From Sinosporangium siamense (GTDB lineage: Bacteria; Actinomycetota; Actinomycetes; Streptosporangiales; Streptosporangiaceae): DNA of 33,509 bases. Location: positions 1 to 33,509 of the forward strand of contig NZ_BOOW01000017.1 in assembly GCF_016863435.1 (NCBI RefSeq). Direction: 5' to 3'. The translations under genes were made by a program, and so were the position numbers. Numbering within the stretch: the first letter of the stretch is position 1; every line of letters starts with the position of its first letter. The notes beneath the pieces were generated by a model. It did not search any database. It worked only from the letters and a program-made list of their open reading frames with translations, and was not told the origin of the DNA. Positions 9,022 to 17,259 of this stretch are shown here, one piece after another.

Positions 9022-10128
9022 TTAAGAGATCGCTTCCACAGCAGTACGCACCTTGGTGACCACGCTGGCGGGTAGGGGGGCATATCCGAGGGCGGTCAGC
9101 GCCTGCTGACCGGCGTCGCTGGAGGTGTAGGCCAGGAAGGACTTCACCAGTGACGCCTGCTCGACCGGCAGACCCTTTTCACACGTGATTTCGTACGTCA
9201 CAAGGACGATCGGGTAGGCGCCCGAGGTCTTCGTGGCATAATCGATCTTCATCTTGAGGTCGTTGCCCTCGCCGACGATGTCCGCGGCCTCGACCGTCTT
9301 CCCGGCGCTCTCCGGGGTGAGTTCGACGAACTCGCCCGCGCCGTTGCCGATCTTGGCCATCTGCAGCTCGGAGTTCTCGGCGTAGGAGAGCTCGACGTAG
9401 CTCACCGCGCCCTGGGTGGTCTTGATAGCCTGCGAGATGCCGTCAGACCCCTTCGCGCCGAGTCCCTTGGCCTCGGCGGGCCACGCCTTGGAGGCCTCGT
9501 ACGGCCACTCCGACGTCGCCTTGAGGAACTTGGTGAAGTTGTCGCTCGTGCCGGACTCGTCGGAGCGGTGGAACGCCTGGATGGCCGTCGAGGGCAGCTT
9601 GGCCTGGGGGTTCTCCGCCTTGATGGCCGGATCGTCCCACTTGGTGATCTTGGCGTTGAAGATGCCACTGAGCGTCTTCGGTGAGAGGTTGAGGCCGTCT
9701 ACACCGGGGAGGTTGTAGACCAGGGCCACAGGGCCGGTAACCATGGGGAGGTTGATGGCCTTGCCGGTCTTGCACCGGGCATTGGCCTTTTCCGGCTCGC
9801 CCTTTTCGTCGCTAAGAGCGGAGTCCGAACCGGCCAGGGAGACCGTGCCGGAGATGAACGCCTGGACACCCGCCCCGGAGCCGCTGGGCTGATAATTGAT
9901 GTTCACCCCGGGATTGGCCTGCTGGAAGGATTTCTTCCATTCGGCGATGGCGTTCGCCTGGGCGGAGGAGCCTGCGGCGTTGATGACGCCTTTCAGTCCG
10001 GCGCCCGAGCCCGATGCGGCCGGTGCGGAGCTTGGGGTGCTGCCGCCGGTGTTGTCGTCGGTGCCGCATGCGGCGAGCGAAAGCACCCCCGCGATTGTGG
10101 CCACGGCGACCCGGCCTGCGTACTTCAC
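9022..10128 (-). CDS. pstS: Phosphate-binding lipoprotein PstS
   Basis: 368 residues. GTG 10128 is supported by GGGAGG 9 nt upstream and begins a lipoprotein signal (VKYAGRVAVATIAG, then lipobox LAAC with Cys21). A Ser/Gly/Pro linker follows, then the substrate-binding fold with NAAGSSAQANAIAEW and GSGAGVQAFISGTVSLAGSDS, the phosphate-contact loops of PstS. It captures phosphate outside the membrane and hands it to PstCA. It heads the minus-strand pst cluster, and a PHO-box-like repeat sits upstream. Confidence 0.96.
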   Translation of the reverse strand: MKYAGRVAVATIAGVLSLAACGTDDNTGGSTPSSAPAASGSGAGLKGVINAAGSSAQANAIAEWKKSFQQANPGVNINYQPSGSGAGVQAFISGTVSLAGSDSALSDEKGEPEKANARCKTGKAINLPMVTGPVALVYNLPGVDGLNLSPKTLSGIFNAKITKWDDPAIKAENPQAKLPSTAIQAFHRSDESGTSDNFTKFLKATSEWPYEASKAWPAEAKGLGAKGSDGISQAIKTTQGAVSYVELSYAENSELQMAKIGNGAGEFVELTPESAGKTVEAADIVGEGNDLKMKIDYATKTSGAYPIVLVTYEITCEKGLPVEQASLVKSFLAYTSSDAGQQALTALGYAPLPASVVTKVRTAVEAIS

Positions 10129-10293
10129 GGTCTTCTTCCTCCCACTTGATCCTCTTGCGCGGAATGTTTCGTCTCCCCGATGTGGCTGACCGGACGCCTG
10201 ACGTGGTGCCACCCCCGACTCGGACAAACCGGCCAGACGTGCACGGTCGTGCTAGCTGACGAACAATCCTCGCTAAGGACGCTAGGGAGCCAA

Positions 10294-10333
10294 GGTGACG
10301 TGGTTCCCGTGTCAAGGTGAACACAGGGTGAAC
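10294..10333 (-). promoter_or_regulatory. PHO box (PhoP-binding direct repeats) upstream of pstS
   Basis: On the minus strand there are two identical 7-mers GTTCACC exactly 11 nt apart (plus coordinates 10327-10333 and 10316-10322). A degenerate CGTCACC unit lies a further 22 nt on (10294-10300). Streptomyces PhoP binds 11-nt direct repeats with a GTTCACC core, so this is a strong match, placed 165-205 bp before the pstS start. It could also affect the divergent phosphatase gene at 10371. Confidence 0.75.
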
Positions 10334-10370
10334 GTCCAGGGTCACTCCCACGCTGCGGAATCATGGGGTC

Positions 10371-10853
10371 ATGAAGCCATTTCACGTCTGCTTGGTCTGT
10401 ATGGGAAACATCTGTCGTTCCCCCATCGCCGAAGTGGTGCTCCGTGACACCCTCGCCCGCCACGGCCTCGACGGGCTGGTCACGGTGGACAGCGCGGGCA
10501 CGGGCGATTGGCACGTCGGCGACCCCATGGACGAGCGGGCCGCCTCTGTGCTCGCCGAACACGGATATGACGGCACACGTCACCGGGCCAGCCACTTTCA
10601 CGCCAAGAGGTTCCGCGACTGCGACCTGGTTGTGGCCATGGACAGGGACAACCTCCGCAACCTTCTGCGGATCGCCCCCACCGCCTCGGCGGACGTGCGG
10701 CTGATGCTGTCCTTCGACCCTGTGGCGGCCGAGGGCGCTGAGGTGCCCGACCCTTACTACGGAGACCGCGAGGACTTCGTCGAGGTCCTCACCATGATCG
10801 AAGCCGCCGCCGAGGGTCTCGCCAAATATCTGAAGGACAACCTCGGCGCCTGA
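10371..10853 (+). CDS. Low-molecular-weight protein-tyrosine phosphatase
   Basis: 160 residues, the typical length. The phosphate-binding loop C10-MGNIC-R16-S sits at the N terminus, and the general-acid loop DPYYGD holds Asp127. These enzymes dephosphorylate phosphotyrosine through a Cys-phosphate intermediate; actinobacterial members include PtpA-like proteins. The ribosome site is weak. Its position opposite pstS, near the PHO box, allows a phosphate-related role, but this is inference. Confidence 0.93.
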   Translation: MKPFHVCLVCMGNICRSPIAEVVLRDTLARHGLDGLVTVDSAGTGDWHVGDPMDERAASVLAEHGYDGTRHRASHFHAKRFRDCDLVVAMDRDNLRNLLRIAPTASADVRLMLSFDPVAAEGAEVPDPYYGDREDFVEVLTMIEAAAEGLAKYLKDNLGA

Positions 10854-10871
10854 GTTGTTCACCGTTCACCT

Positions 10872-10960
10872 GAATTGGTCCACTGACACGCCGTCGGCGG
10901 ACCGGACCAATTCTCCAGACGGATCAGCCCTGGAGGTACGGCATGAGCCTGCTCCAGGGC
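10872..10960. terminator. Two hairpins between convergent genes
   Basis: The first hairpin has a 10-bp perfect outer stem GAATTGGTCC/GGACCAATTC (10872-10881 with 10904-10913) and a GC-rich inner GCCG/CGGC. The second is a 9-bp stem GCCCTGGAG/CTCCAGGGC (10927-10935 with 10952-10960). They lie between the phosphatase stop and the hisN stop and probably terminate both genes. No T-tract is present. Confidence 0.55.
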
Positions 10961-10987
10961 CGAATCAGATGAGACGGGCCGATCAGA

Positions 10988-11791
10988 TCAGATGGGCAGC
11001 GTGAGCCGCCCACCACCGAGCCGCTTGAGCACCTCGCTGTGGAGCAAACCGTTGGTGCACACGAGGTTGCCGCCGTCGAGCCCCGGCACACCGGACAGGT
11101 CCGTCCAGATGCCGCCCGCCTCCTCGATGATCACAGTGAGGGCGGCCATGTCCCACGGGGACAACTCGGGCTCGGCCGACAGGTCGACCGCACCTTCGGC
11201 GACGAGCATGTGAGACCAGAAGTCCCCATAGGCGCGGCTCCGCCAGACACTGCGATTGAGGCCGAGGAACTGGTCGAGGCGGTCGGCCTTCTCCCACTCC
11301 TCAAGATCGGAGTAGGAGAGCGAGGCGTCGCCCAGCTTGGCGACCGACGACACGCGGCAACGGGTGGCCTTGGTGAGGCCGCGCCCCGTCCACGCCCCGC
11401 CGTCGCGCGCCGCCCACCAGCGCCGGCCGAGAGCGGGTGCGGAGACGACGCCGACGACGACCCGGCCGAGCTCCATGAGGGCGATCAACGTGGCCCAGAC
11501 CGGGACGCCGCGCACGTAGTTCTTCGTGCCGTCGATGGGATCGACCACCCACGACCGCTGGCCGTATCCCGTCCGGCCGAACTCCTCGCCGACGATCGCA
11601 TCACGCGGGCGGGTCCGGCGCAGGGTGCCGCGGATGCTCTCCTCCACCGCGCGGTCGGCGTCGCTGACGGGCGTAAGGTCGGGTTTGGTCTCCACGCGGA
11701 GGTCCCCGGCTTTGAACCGCCGCATGGTGATGTCATCGGCCGCGTCGGCCATGACGTGCGCGAGGCGCAGGTCGTCGTTGTAGCCCGTCAC
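10988..11791 (-). CDS. hisN: Histidinol-phosphatase of the inositol monophosphatase family
   Basis: About 267 residues. It has Mg/Li-dependent phosphatase motifs: GEE at 68-70, DPIDGTKNY at 84-92 and a late SPWDMAALTVIIEEAGG. The N terminus (GYNDDLRLAHVMADAADDITM) matches actinobacterial HisN, which hydrolyses L-histidinol phosphate in histidine synthesis. GTG 11791 is chosen by comparison with the family; there is no clear Shine-Dalgarno, and the frame stays open further upstream. Inositol-1-phosphatase activity is the main alternative. Confidence 0.82.
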   Translation of the reverse strand: MTGYNDDLRLAHVMADAADDITMRRFKAGDLRVETKPDLTPVSDADRAVEESIRGTLRRTRPRDAIVGEEFGRTGYGQRSWVVDPIDGTKNYVRGVPVWATLIALMELGRVVVGVVSAPALGRRWWAARDGGAWTGRGLTKATRCRVSSVAKLGDASLSYSDLEEWEKADRLDQFLGLNRSVWRSRAYGDFWSHMLVAEGAVDLSAEPELSPWDMAALTVIIEEAGGIWTDLSGVPGLDGGNLVCTNGLLHSEVLKRLGGGRLTLPI

Positions 11792-11908
11792 GGGGAGCAA
11801 CGCTACCGCGTCGGGAGCAAAGTGCAGGAGTCCGGAGCACGAACCTGGACCTATCCCAGCGAAGATCAAACGCGTGCTTCTTTGGTTACTCGCTAGTAGC
11901 ATCATGGC

Positions 11909-12385
11909 ATGTCGATTGACGTCGGAGCATTCCTCCAGGCCAGCGTGCCCTTCGTGAACACCCTTGGCATCACCTTCGACCACGTGGGCGACGCCAAGGC
12001 CGTCGCGCGCCTGGCCGACCGCCCGGATCTCCACAACCATGTCGGCGGCCCCCACGCCGGCGCCCTGTTCACCCTGGCCGAGACGGCCTCCGGCGCGGTG
12101 CTCGTCTCGGTCTTCGGCGACCAGCTGACCAGGGCGACGGCCCTCGCCAAGACCTCCACCATCCGCTACGCCAAACTCGCCAAGGGCGACGTGACCGCGG
12201 AGGCCCGCCTGGTGGGCTCCCGCGACGAGGTCGTCACCGCCCTGGACGCCGGCGAACGCCCGGAGTTCGACATCGAGGTCGACATCACCAGGGCAGACGG
12301 CGCCGTGGTCACCCAGATGACCATCACCTGGACCCTCCGCCCCCTACGCCTGAGGCCCCCTACGCCTGAGGCCCCCCACGCCTGA
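11909..12385 (+). CDS. Hotdog-fold thioesterase-like protein (PaaI/DUF4442 type)
   Basis: 158 residues. Its pattern HNHVGGPHAGALFTLAETASGAVL matches the central helix of hotdog acyl-CoA thioesterases, followed by strands ATALAKTSTIRYAKLAKGDV and VVTQMTITWTL. The substrate is unknown. The last residues (LRPLRLRPPTPEAPHA) are encoded by a 16-bp tandem repeat, and the stop lies in the third unit, so the C-terminal tail looks recently altered. It starts about 120 bp from hisN, in the opposite direction. Confidence 0.75.
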   Translation: MSIDVGAFLQASVPFVNTLGITFDHVGDAKAVARLADRPDLHNHVGGPHAGALFTLAETASGAVLVSVFGDQLTRATALAKTSTIRYAKLAKGDVTAEARLVGSRDEVVTALDAGERPEFDIEVDITRADGAVVTQMTITWTLRPLRLRPPTPEAPHA

Positions 12386-12409
12386 GGCCCCCCACGCCTG
12401 AGGGCGCGG
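12346..12409. repeat. 16-bp tandem repeat across the thioesterase stop codon
   Basis: Four copies of acgcctgaggcccccc (last base t in the first copy) start at 12346, 12362, 12378 and 12394; the fourth is degenerate after agg. Each unit carries TGA, and because 16 is not a multiple of 3 each TGA falls in a different frame. Only the third (12383-12385) is in frame and ends the thioesterase. The array abuts the rsgA stop at 12410. Confidence 0.9.
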
Positions 12410-13426
12410 TCAGTCCTCGTCCGGGGTGCCCTCGCGGCTGGCGAGCAGGCGGCGGAGGGACTGGAGACGGGCGGGGTCGGCCTGGCCGGATTCGACCCAG
12501 GCGGGGAGGGCACACTCCTCGCCCAGGTGGTTGCACCCCTTGGGGCAGTGGACGGTGCTTGGGGACAGATCGGGGAAGGACGCCAGCACCGTCTCCACCG
12601 AGACGTGGGCGAGCCCGAAGCTCCGCACGCCGGGCGTGTCGATGATCCAGCCGCCCTCGGGAAGCTCCAGCGCCACCGCCGAGGTGGAGGTGTGACGGCC
12701 GCGCCCGGTCACGGGATTGACGTGGGCCACGGCCCGGTCGGCGTCGGGGACGAGGGCGTTGACCAGAGTGGACTTGCCGACCCCCGAGTGGCCGACGAGC
12801 ACGCTGACCCGGCCGTCGAGCGCCTCACGCAGGGCGTCGAGGGAACCGCCCTTCTGCACCACGACGTACGGCACGCCCAGCGGGGCATAAAGGGCCACGA
12901 ACTCATCGGGCGGCGCCAGGTCCGCCTTCGTCAGGCAAAGCAGCGGGTCGATCTCCGCGTCGAACGCGGCCACCAATATCCGGTCGATCATGCGCGGACG
13001 CGGCTCGGGATCGGCCAGAGCGGTGACGATCACCAGTTGGTCGGCGTTGGCGACGACGGGACGCTCCACGTCGTCGGTGTCGTCCGCCGTACGGCGAAGC
13101 ATGGATGTCCTGGGCTCCACCCGGACGACCCTGGCCAGCGAGTCGGGCCGCCCCGACACGTCCCCCACGAGCGCGACCCGGTCGCCGACCACGATGCCCT
13201 TGCGGCCGAGCTCGCGGGCCTTCATGGCGACGATCGTCTCCCCGGTCGAGGCCGTCAGGCACGTGTAGCGCCCCCGGTCAACCCCCACGACGAAGCCGGC
13301 GACGGCGTTTTCGTGCGCGGGCCTGCGCCGGGTCCGCGGCCGGGACCCTTTGCCCGGCCGGACCCTGACGTCGTCCTCGTCGTATTCCCGCCTTCTCAGC
13401 GGTCGCCCCCCAGCATCCGTGCCCAC
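12410..13426 (-). CDS. rsgA: Ribosome small-subunit biogenesis GTPase RsgA
   Basis: 338 residues, a circularly permuted GTPase that checks late 30S maturation. An OB-fold (about 42-115) precedes the permuted G domain: G4 LTKAD, then G1 GHSGVGKST (212-220), then G3 DTPGV. It ends with the zinc-knuckle helix [15 protein letters not shown] 13426 overlaps the end of aroA by 31 nt; GGAG lies 11 nt upstream. The Arg/Lys-rich first 35 residues are typical of actinobacterial RsgA. It is probably co-transcribed with aroA. Confidence 0.95.
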   Translation of the reverse strand: MGTDAGGRPLRRREYDEDDVRVRPGKGSRPRTRRRPAHENAVAGFVVGVDRGRYTCLTASTGETIVAMKARELGRKGIVVGDRVALVGDVSGRPDSLARVVRVEPRTSMLRRTADDTDDVERPVVANADQLVIVTALADPEPRPRMIDRILVAAFDAEIDPLLCLTKADLAPPDEFVALYAPLGVPYVVVQKGGSLDALREALDGRVSVLVGHSGVGKSTLVNALVPDADRAVAHVNPVTGRGRHTSTSAVALELPEGGWIIDTPGVRSFGLAHVSVETVLASFPDLSPSTVHCPKGCNHLGEECALPAWVESGQADPARLQSLRRLLASREGTPDED

Positions 13427-14673
13427 ATGTGGGCGAACTCCGGAAGGGTCTTGCCGGTCGTCGCGATGTTCTCCACCTGGATCCCCGGCACGGCGAGGCC
13501 GATCACCGCGCCGGCGGTGGCCATGCGGTGGTCCTCGTAGCTGTGGAACACCCCACCCGACAGGGGCCTCGGGGTGATGGCGAGCCCATCCTCGGTCTCC
13601 CGCGCGTCGCCGCCGAGCCGGTTGATCTCGGCGGCCAGCGCGGCCAGCCGGTCGGTCTCGTGGCCGCGCAGGTGGGCGATGCCCCGCAGCCTGCTCGGCG
13701 AGTCCGCGAGCGCGGCGAGCGCGGCGAGCGTGGGGGTGAGCTCGCCGACCTCACGCAGGTCGGCGTCGATGCCCGACACACGGCCCGTACCGGTCAGCAC
13801 CAGCCCCTCCCCCCTCAACTCGACGGTCGCCCCCATCTCCGACAGCAGGCCCCGCAGCTGATCGCCGGGCTGCGTCGTGCGCTCGGGCCAGCCGGGAATC
13901 GTCACCGAGCCGCCCGTGATCATCGCCGCGGCCAGGAACGGCGCGGCGTTCGACAGGTCGGGCTCCACCGTATAGTCCCTGGCCGCGATCGGGCCTGGCT
14001 CCACCCGCCACGTGTCGGGCTCGGAGTCGTCGACCGTCACCCCCGCCTCGCGGAGCATCAGCACGGTCATGCGGATGTGCGGCGCCGACGGCACCGGCGG
14101 CCCGGCATGTCGCACGGTGACACCCTTCTCGAAGCGCGCCCCGGCCAGCAGCAGCCCCGAGATCAACTGGGAGGAGGCCGACGCGTCGAGCGTCACCTCG
14201 CCCCCTGCCACAGGACCCCGCACCGTGAACGGCAGCGCCTCGCCGTGCACCTCCGCCCCGAGCACCCGCAGCGCCCCGAGGATCGGCCCCATCGGCCGCT
14301 TGCGCGCGGCCGGATCGCCGTCGAAGAAGACCTCGCCGTCGGCGAGCGCCGCCACCGGCGGCACGAACCGCATCACCGTCCCCGCGAGCCCCGCGTCGAT
14401 TCGCGCGCCGCCGCGCAGCGGGCCCGGCGTGATCGTCCAGTCGACGCTGGAAGCGCTCTCGTTGTACGGCGTGAGCCCCGCCCCCAGCGAGCGGAGGGCG
14501 TCGGCCATGAGATCCGCGTCACGGCTGCGCAGCGCCAGCCGTACGGTGCCGGGTGCCTCGGCGAGCGCGGCGAGCGGCAGGGCGCGGTTGGTCACCGACT
14601 TGGAGCCGGGCAGGGGAACCGTCGCGTCGACGGGATCTGCGGCAAGGGGCGCGGGCCACAACGGAGCGGACAT
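13396..14673 (-). CDS. aroA: 3-phosphoshikimate 1-carboxyvinyltransferase (EPSP synthase)
   Basis: 425 residues, the standard length. It transfers enolpyruvate from PEP to shikimate-3-phosphate, the sixth step of the shikimate pathway. Substrate-binding [17 protein letters not shown] is at 21-37, and the C-terminal [17 protein letters not shown] is conserved. The two-domain inverse alpha/beta fold is evident from the duplicated pattern. ATG 14673 sits only 44 bp from the divergent SRAP gene. Confidence 0.96.
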   Translation of the reverse strand: MSAPLWPAPLAADPVDATVPLPGSKSVTNRALPLAALAEAPGTVRLALRSRDADLMADALRSLGAGLTPYNESASSVDWTITPGPLRGGARIDAGLAGTVMRFVPPVAALADGEVFFDGDPAARKRPMGPILGALRVLGAEVHGEALPFTVRGPVAGGEVTLDASASSQLISGLLLAGARFEKGVTVRHAGPPVPSAPHIRMTVLMLREAGVTVDDSEPDTWRVEPGPIAARDYTVEPDLSNAAPFLAAAMITGGSVTIPGWPERTTQPGDQLRGLLSEMGATVELRGEGLVLTGTGRVSGIDADLREVGELTPTLAALAALADSPSRLRGIAHLRGHETDRLAALAAEINRLGGDARETEDGLAITPRPLSGGVFHSYEDHRMATAGAVIGLAVPGIQVENIATTGKTLPEFAHMWARMLGGDR

Positions 14674-14717
14674 GACGAAAAGCCTACCGTTGCATACGGC
14701 CGTGGCAGGGTGGGTGT

Positions 14718-15461
14718 ATGTGTGGAAGATACGCGTCGGCGCGTGAGAAGCATGAGTTGCTGGAGGAGTTCCAGGTCGAACTCGACGGCGCCGCGGACGC
14801 GGAACTCGCTCCCGATTACAACGTGGCGCCCACCAAGAATGTGTACGCCGTGCTGACCAGGATTCCGAAAGAGACCGACCACGCCGTGCGGCAACTCAGA
14901 GTGCTGAGGTGGGGTCTTGTCCCGCCGTGGGCGAAGGATCCGTCCGCCGGCTCGAAGATGATCAACGCCAGGGCCGAGACCGTGGCCGAGAAACCGGCCT
15001 ATCGCAAGGCGTTCGCGCAGCGCCGGTGCCTCATCCCGGCCGACGGCTTTTACGAGTGGTACCAGGAGGACAGGACCAAGAAGAAGAAGCAGCCCTTTTT
15101 CATTCACCCCAGGGACGGGGGAGTGATGGCCATGGCCGGGCTGTACGAGTTCTGGAAGGACCCCACCAGGGCGGCGGAGGACCCGCTGCGGTGGCTCACC
15201 ACATGCACGATCATCACGACCGAGGCCGAGGACGACATCGGCCACATCCACCAGCGCATGCCGATGATCATCAAGCGCGACCACTGGGACGACTGGCTCG
15301 ACCCGCTTCTCACCGACCCGGGCGACGCTCTGCGGTTGCTTGTCCCGCCGGAGCCGGGCGGGCTGGAGGCGCGCCGGGTGTCGACCGCGGTGAACGACGT
15401 CCGCAGGAACGGGCCGGAGTTGCTGGATGAAGTGTCGGAAGAGGAGACCCCTCTCTTTTGA
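14718..15461 (+). CDS. SOS-response-associated peptidase (SRAP/YedK/HMCES) protein
   Basis: 247 residues. SRAP proteins shield abasic sites in single-stranded DNA by forming a covalent thiazolidine link through Cys2. All key residues are visible: Cys2 (MCGRYAS), Asn83 (INARAET), Glu113 (GFYEW) and His178 (HQRMP). An AGGG lies about 7 nt before ATG 14718. A homologue also neighbours aroA in M. tuberculosis (Rv3226c, from memory). Confidence 0.95.
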   Translation: MCGRYASAREKHELLEEFQVELDGAADAELAPDYNVAPTKNVYAVLTRIPKETDHAVRQLRVLRWGLVPPWAKDPSAGSKMINARAETVAEKPAYRKAFAQRRCLIPADGFYEWYQEDRTKKKKQPFFIHPRDGGVMAMAGLYEFWKDPTRAAEDPLRWLTTCTIITTEAEDDIGHIHQRMPMIIKRDHWDDWLDPLLTDPGDALRLLVPPEPGGLEARRVSTAVNDVRRNGPELLDEVSEEETPLF

Positions 15462-15480
15462 CGGGTGCGTCTCTTTTTTT
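15438..15480 (+). terminator. Intrinsic terminator at the SRAP gene end
   Basis: GAGAC (15444-15448) pairs with GTCTC (15469-15473), extendable with G-U pairs, and is followed directly by seven T residues (15474-15480). The left arm lies within the last SRAP codons. Confidence 0.5.
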
Positions 15481-15516
15481 GATGGGCGCGGCGATGGGCG
15501 CGGCGATGGGCACGCC
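15481..15516. repeat. 12-bp tandem repeat after the SRAP gene
   Basis: gatgggcgcggc at 15481-15492 is repeated exactly at 15493-15504, with a third, degenerate copy (gatgggcacgcc) at 15505-15516. It lies directly after the T-run of the terminator. Confidence 0.7.
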
Positions 15517-15794
15517 TGAACGGTGACCCCGCCAATTGACGTGTGAAAAGAAGACGGCGGCGGCCCGACGCGCCTATTCGGGTCGTCGGGCCCGCCGTCC
15601 AAGCAGGCGAGTCGGCAGGCAGGAGACGGGACGAAGTAGCGGAGTAAAAAATTTCCGTGTGAACTTCGTAAAAAGTGGGAATCGGGTGAGAAATAGCGGT
15701 GGCGAACCCACCGTGACACTCCCACCACGCCGGACGGGATATCCGGGGAATCCCGTCGCGGCCTCCCCCGTCTCATCCCGGAGGTGTGGATTTC
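15517..15794 (+). promoter_or_regulatory. Leader region of the DksA-like gene, with a large hairpin
   Basis: This is the rest of the 333-bp gene-free stretch. A long stem (15553-15570 pairing with 15584-15599, with a 2-nt bulge on the left) encloses a 13-nt loop. It could be a second terminator or a leader structure. The stretch 15640-15700 is AT-rich for this genome (AAAAAATTT, GTAAAAAG) and probably holds the promoter, but no clean -35/-10 was found. GGAGG lies at 15780-15784. Confidence 0.4.
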
Positions 15795-16127
15795 GTGGAC
15801 GACCGGATCGCTCGTACACGTCTACAGGACATGCTTGCCAAGATCGAGCGTTCCATCGGTGTGCTGCGCGGAGATCCCGTGGCGCTGCGCGAGAGGTCGG
15901 CGGCCGACGCAGGCGCCGACCTGACCGACACCGACCGTCATCAGGCCATGCTGGACGTCGCGTCCAAGCAGCGGGTGGCGGTGATCGCGGCCCTCAAACG
16001 CCTGGAGGAAGGCGCCTACGGGCGATGCCTGGACTGCGGGAAACTCGTGCCGGAGGGCAGGCTGGAGGCCAGGCCCGAGGCGGCGCGCTGCGTCCAATGC
16101 CAATCAAAAATCGAAAGGCGGCGCTGA
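15795..16127 (+). CDS. TraR/DksA-family zinc-finger protein
   Basis: About 110 residues. An N-terminal coiled-coil helix (about 5-70) is followed by a four-cysteine zinc finger, C78-LD-C81 and C99-VQ-C102. This is the DksA/TraR pattern, proteins that enter the RNA polymerase secondary channel. GTG 15795 is 10 nt from GGAGG (15780-15784); GTG 15786 is in frame but only 1 nt from it. DksA's tip DxxDxA is not clearly present (ADLTDTDRHQ is near), so DksA-like activity is uncertain. Confidence 0.85.
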   Translation: MDDRIARTRLQDMLAKIERSIGVLRGDPVALRERSAADAGADLTDTDRHQAMLDVASKQRVAVIAALKRLEEGAYGRCLDCGKLVPEGRLEARPEAARCVQCQSKIERRR

Positions 16128-16181
16128 GGGCACCGGCGGGCCGCCGAGTGTCCACCCGCCGCGTGATTCTCCCGGTGGGTT

Positions 16182-16214
16182 TGCCGAGTCCCTGCCGAGG
16201 TTCTGCCGAGTTAC
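16182..16214. repeat. 11-bp tandem repeat after the DksA-like gene
   Basis: TGCCGAG recurs at 16182, 16193 and 16204, an exact 11-bp period with variable 4-bp spacers. It lies between the stop of the DksA-like gene and the terminator hairpin. Confidence 0.55.
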
Positions 16215-16217
16215 TGT

Positions 16218-16243
16218 CCGGGCGGCGAAAGTGAGCCGCCCGG
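16218..16243. terminator. Terminator hairpin between convergent genes
   Basis: A perfect 9-bp stem CCGGGCGGC/GCCGCCCGG with an 8-nt loop. It sits between the DksA-like gene and the convergent methyltransferase gene, so it is probably bidirectional. There is no T-tract. Confidence 0.6.
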
Positions 16244-16264
16244 GGCTTATGGCGCTTTTCTGGC

Positions 16265-17011
16265 TCACTCGCTCTTGCGTGCGCTCGCGACCAGATGGAT
16301 GCCCACAGTGTCGTCGTCCGGGCGCGCTTCGAGCTCGGTGGTGACCAGCCACGCCAGCGCGCGGGAGTCGGAGGCCAGCACGTGATCCACGGTCGAGGGG
16401 GACAGCACCGTGCGCGGGCGCACCCACTCGACCGTGAGGCCCGCGCCGGTCAGCAGTTCGCGGAGCTGCACGCTCGTATAGCAGCGGGTGATGCTGCCGT
16501 CGGGCCAGGGGATCAACAGCACTTCGTCGATCTGGCGTAGGTGCGCCCAGTAGTTCTGCTCGGCCAGGATCGCCATGCCGAGTACGAGCGAGTCGACGCA
16601 CACCAATGCCCGCCCGCCGGGGCGCAGCACCCTCGCCACGTCGCTCATCGCCGATTCGGCCATCAGTTCGACCGACATGGCGCGCTCCTCGGCCACGACG
16701 GCGTCCACGCTCGCGTCGGGGAGGAAGCCCAGATCGTCGGCCCGCACATGGCGCACCCGGTCGGCGTCGTGGGGCCCGAAGCGCCCGGGCGTCCCCGCCG
16801 CCCGGCGGAAGTCCACCACTTCGAGCACCTTGTGCCCGGCCCTGGCGGCCTGTGCCGACCAGCGTCCCTGCCCACCGGAAAGATCAAGCACGACCGAGGG
16901 GTCGTCCGGGAGCCATCGGTCGAGCTGCTCGGCGACGACCGCTCTATAGAACGTCCAGTACGGCCCAAGAGTCCCTGAGCCGTTCAGTTCTTCGGCCGGA
17001 ATGGGCAGCAC
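16265..17011 (-). CDS. SAM-dependent methyltransferase, class I
   Basis: 248 residues with a Rossmann-type methyltransferase core. Motif I is [19 protein letters not shown] (41-59), an acidic motif II lies near [25 protein letters not shown] is the motif III region, and [15 protein letters not shown] follows. The substrate is not recognisable. GTG 17011 has AGGAG 8 nt upstream. It is divergent from sigR, and the intergenic region carries the putative SigR promoter. Confidence 0.85.
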   Translation of the reverse strand: MLPIPAEELNGSGTLGPYWTFYRAVVAEQLDRWLPDDPSVVLDLSGGQGRWSAQAARAGHKVLEVVDFRRAAGTPGRFGPHDADRVRHVRADDLGFLPDASVDAVVAEERAMSVELMAESAMSDVARVLRPGGRALVCVDSLVLGMAILAEQNYWAHLRQIDEVLLIPWPDGSITRCYTSVQLRELLTGAGLTVEWVRPRTVLSPSTVDHVLASDSRALAWLVTTELEARPDDDTVGIHLVASARKSE

Positions 17012-17054
17012 AAGCGACTCCTGAGCGTCATCGTCTCCGAGGATGGCCTACCAA

Positions 17055-17083
17055 CCGGTACGTACCTACTTTCCCCGTACCGG
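17055..17083. promoter_or_regulatory. Inverted repeat upstream of sigR
   Basis: CCGGTACG (17055-17062) and CGTACCGG (17076-17083) form a perfect 8-bp inverted repeat separated by 13 nt. An internal palindrome GGTACGTACC lies at 17057-17066. The position between the divergent methyltransferase and sigR suggests an operator, identity unknown. Confidence 0.45.
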
Positions 17084-17106
17084 GTACATCTTCACCTCCA
17101 TATTGC

Positions 17107-17133
17107 GGGAACAGACGCCCGGGCGAGCGTGTT
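17107..17133 (+). promoter_or_regulatory. Putative SigR-dependent autoregulatory promoter
   Basis: GGGAAC (17107-17112), an 18-nt spacer, then GTT (17131-17133). This matches the SigR/SigH promoter type (GGAAT or GGAAC, about 18 nt, GTT). Transcription would start near 17139-17141, just before an in-frame ATG at 17143. Confidence 0.65.
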
Positions 17134-17259
17134 GCCGAGTGCATGGCCGCGTTGCTTGACCTTCCGAACCGACCCAGCGAGTGGGTCTTTCCAGATGAAC
17201 AGGTATCCTCCGCTAGATACGGCGTGCCGGCTCAGCCGGGCGCCAGTGATCTTAAGGGG

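Noticed and set aside
10857-10870. GTTCACCGTTCACC, which looks like a second PHO box after the phosphatase gene
   Set aside because: The two 7-mers are directly adjacent (7-nt spacing), not the 11-nt period PhoP needs, and they lie at a gene end between convergent genes.
15677-15700. GGGAAT upstream of the DksA-like gene as a SigR promoter -35
   Set aside because: No GTT occurs at 16-19 nt downstream; the next bases at the 18-nt position are GGC.
16606-17142. Long open frame upstream of sigR that could be read as a 419-residue protein
   Set aside because: It runs antisense through the methyltransferase gene and is open because of GC-rich codon bias. Only the part from ATG 17143 onward is plausible.
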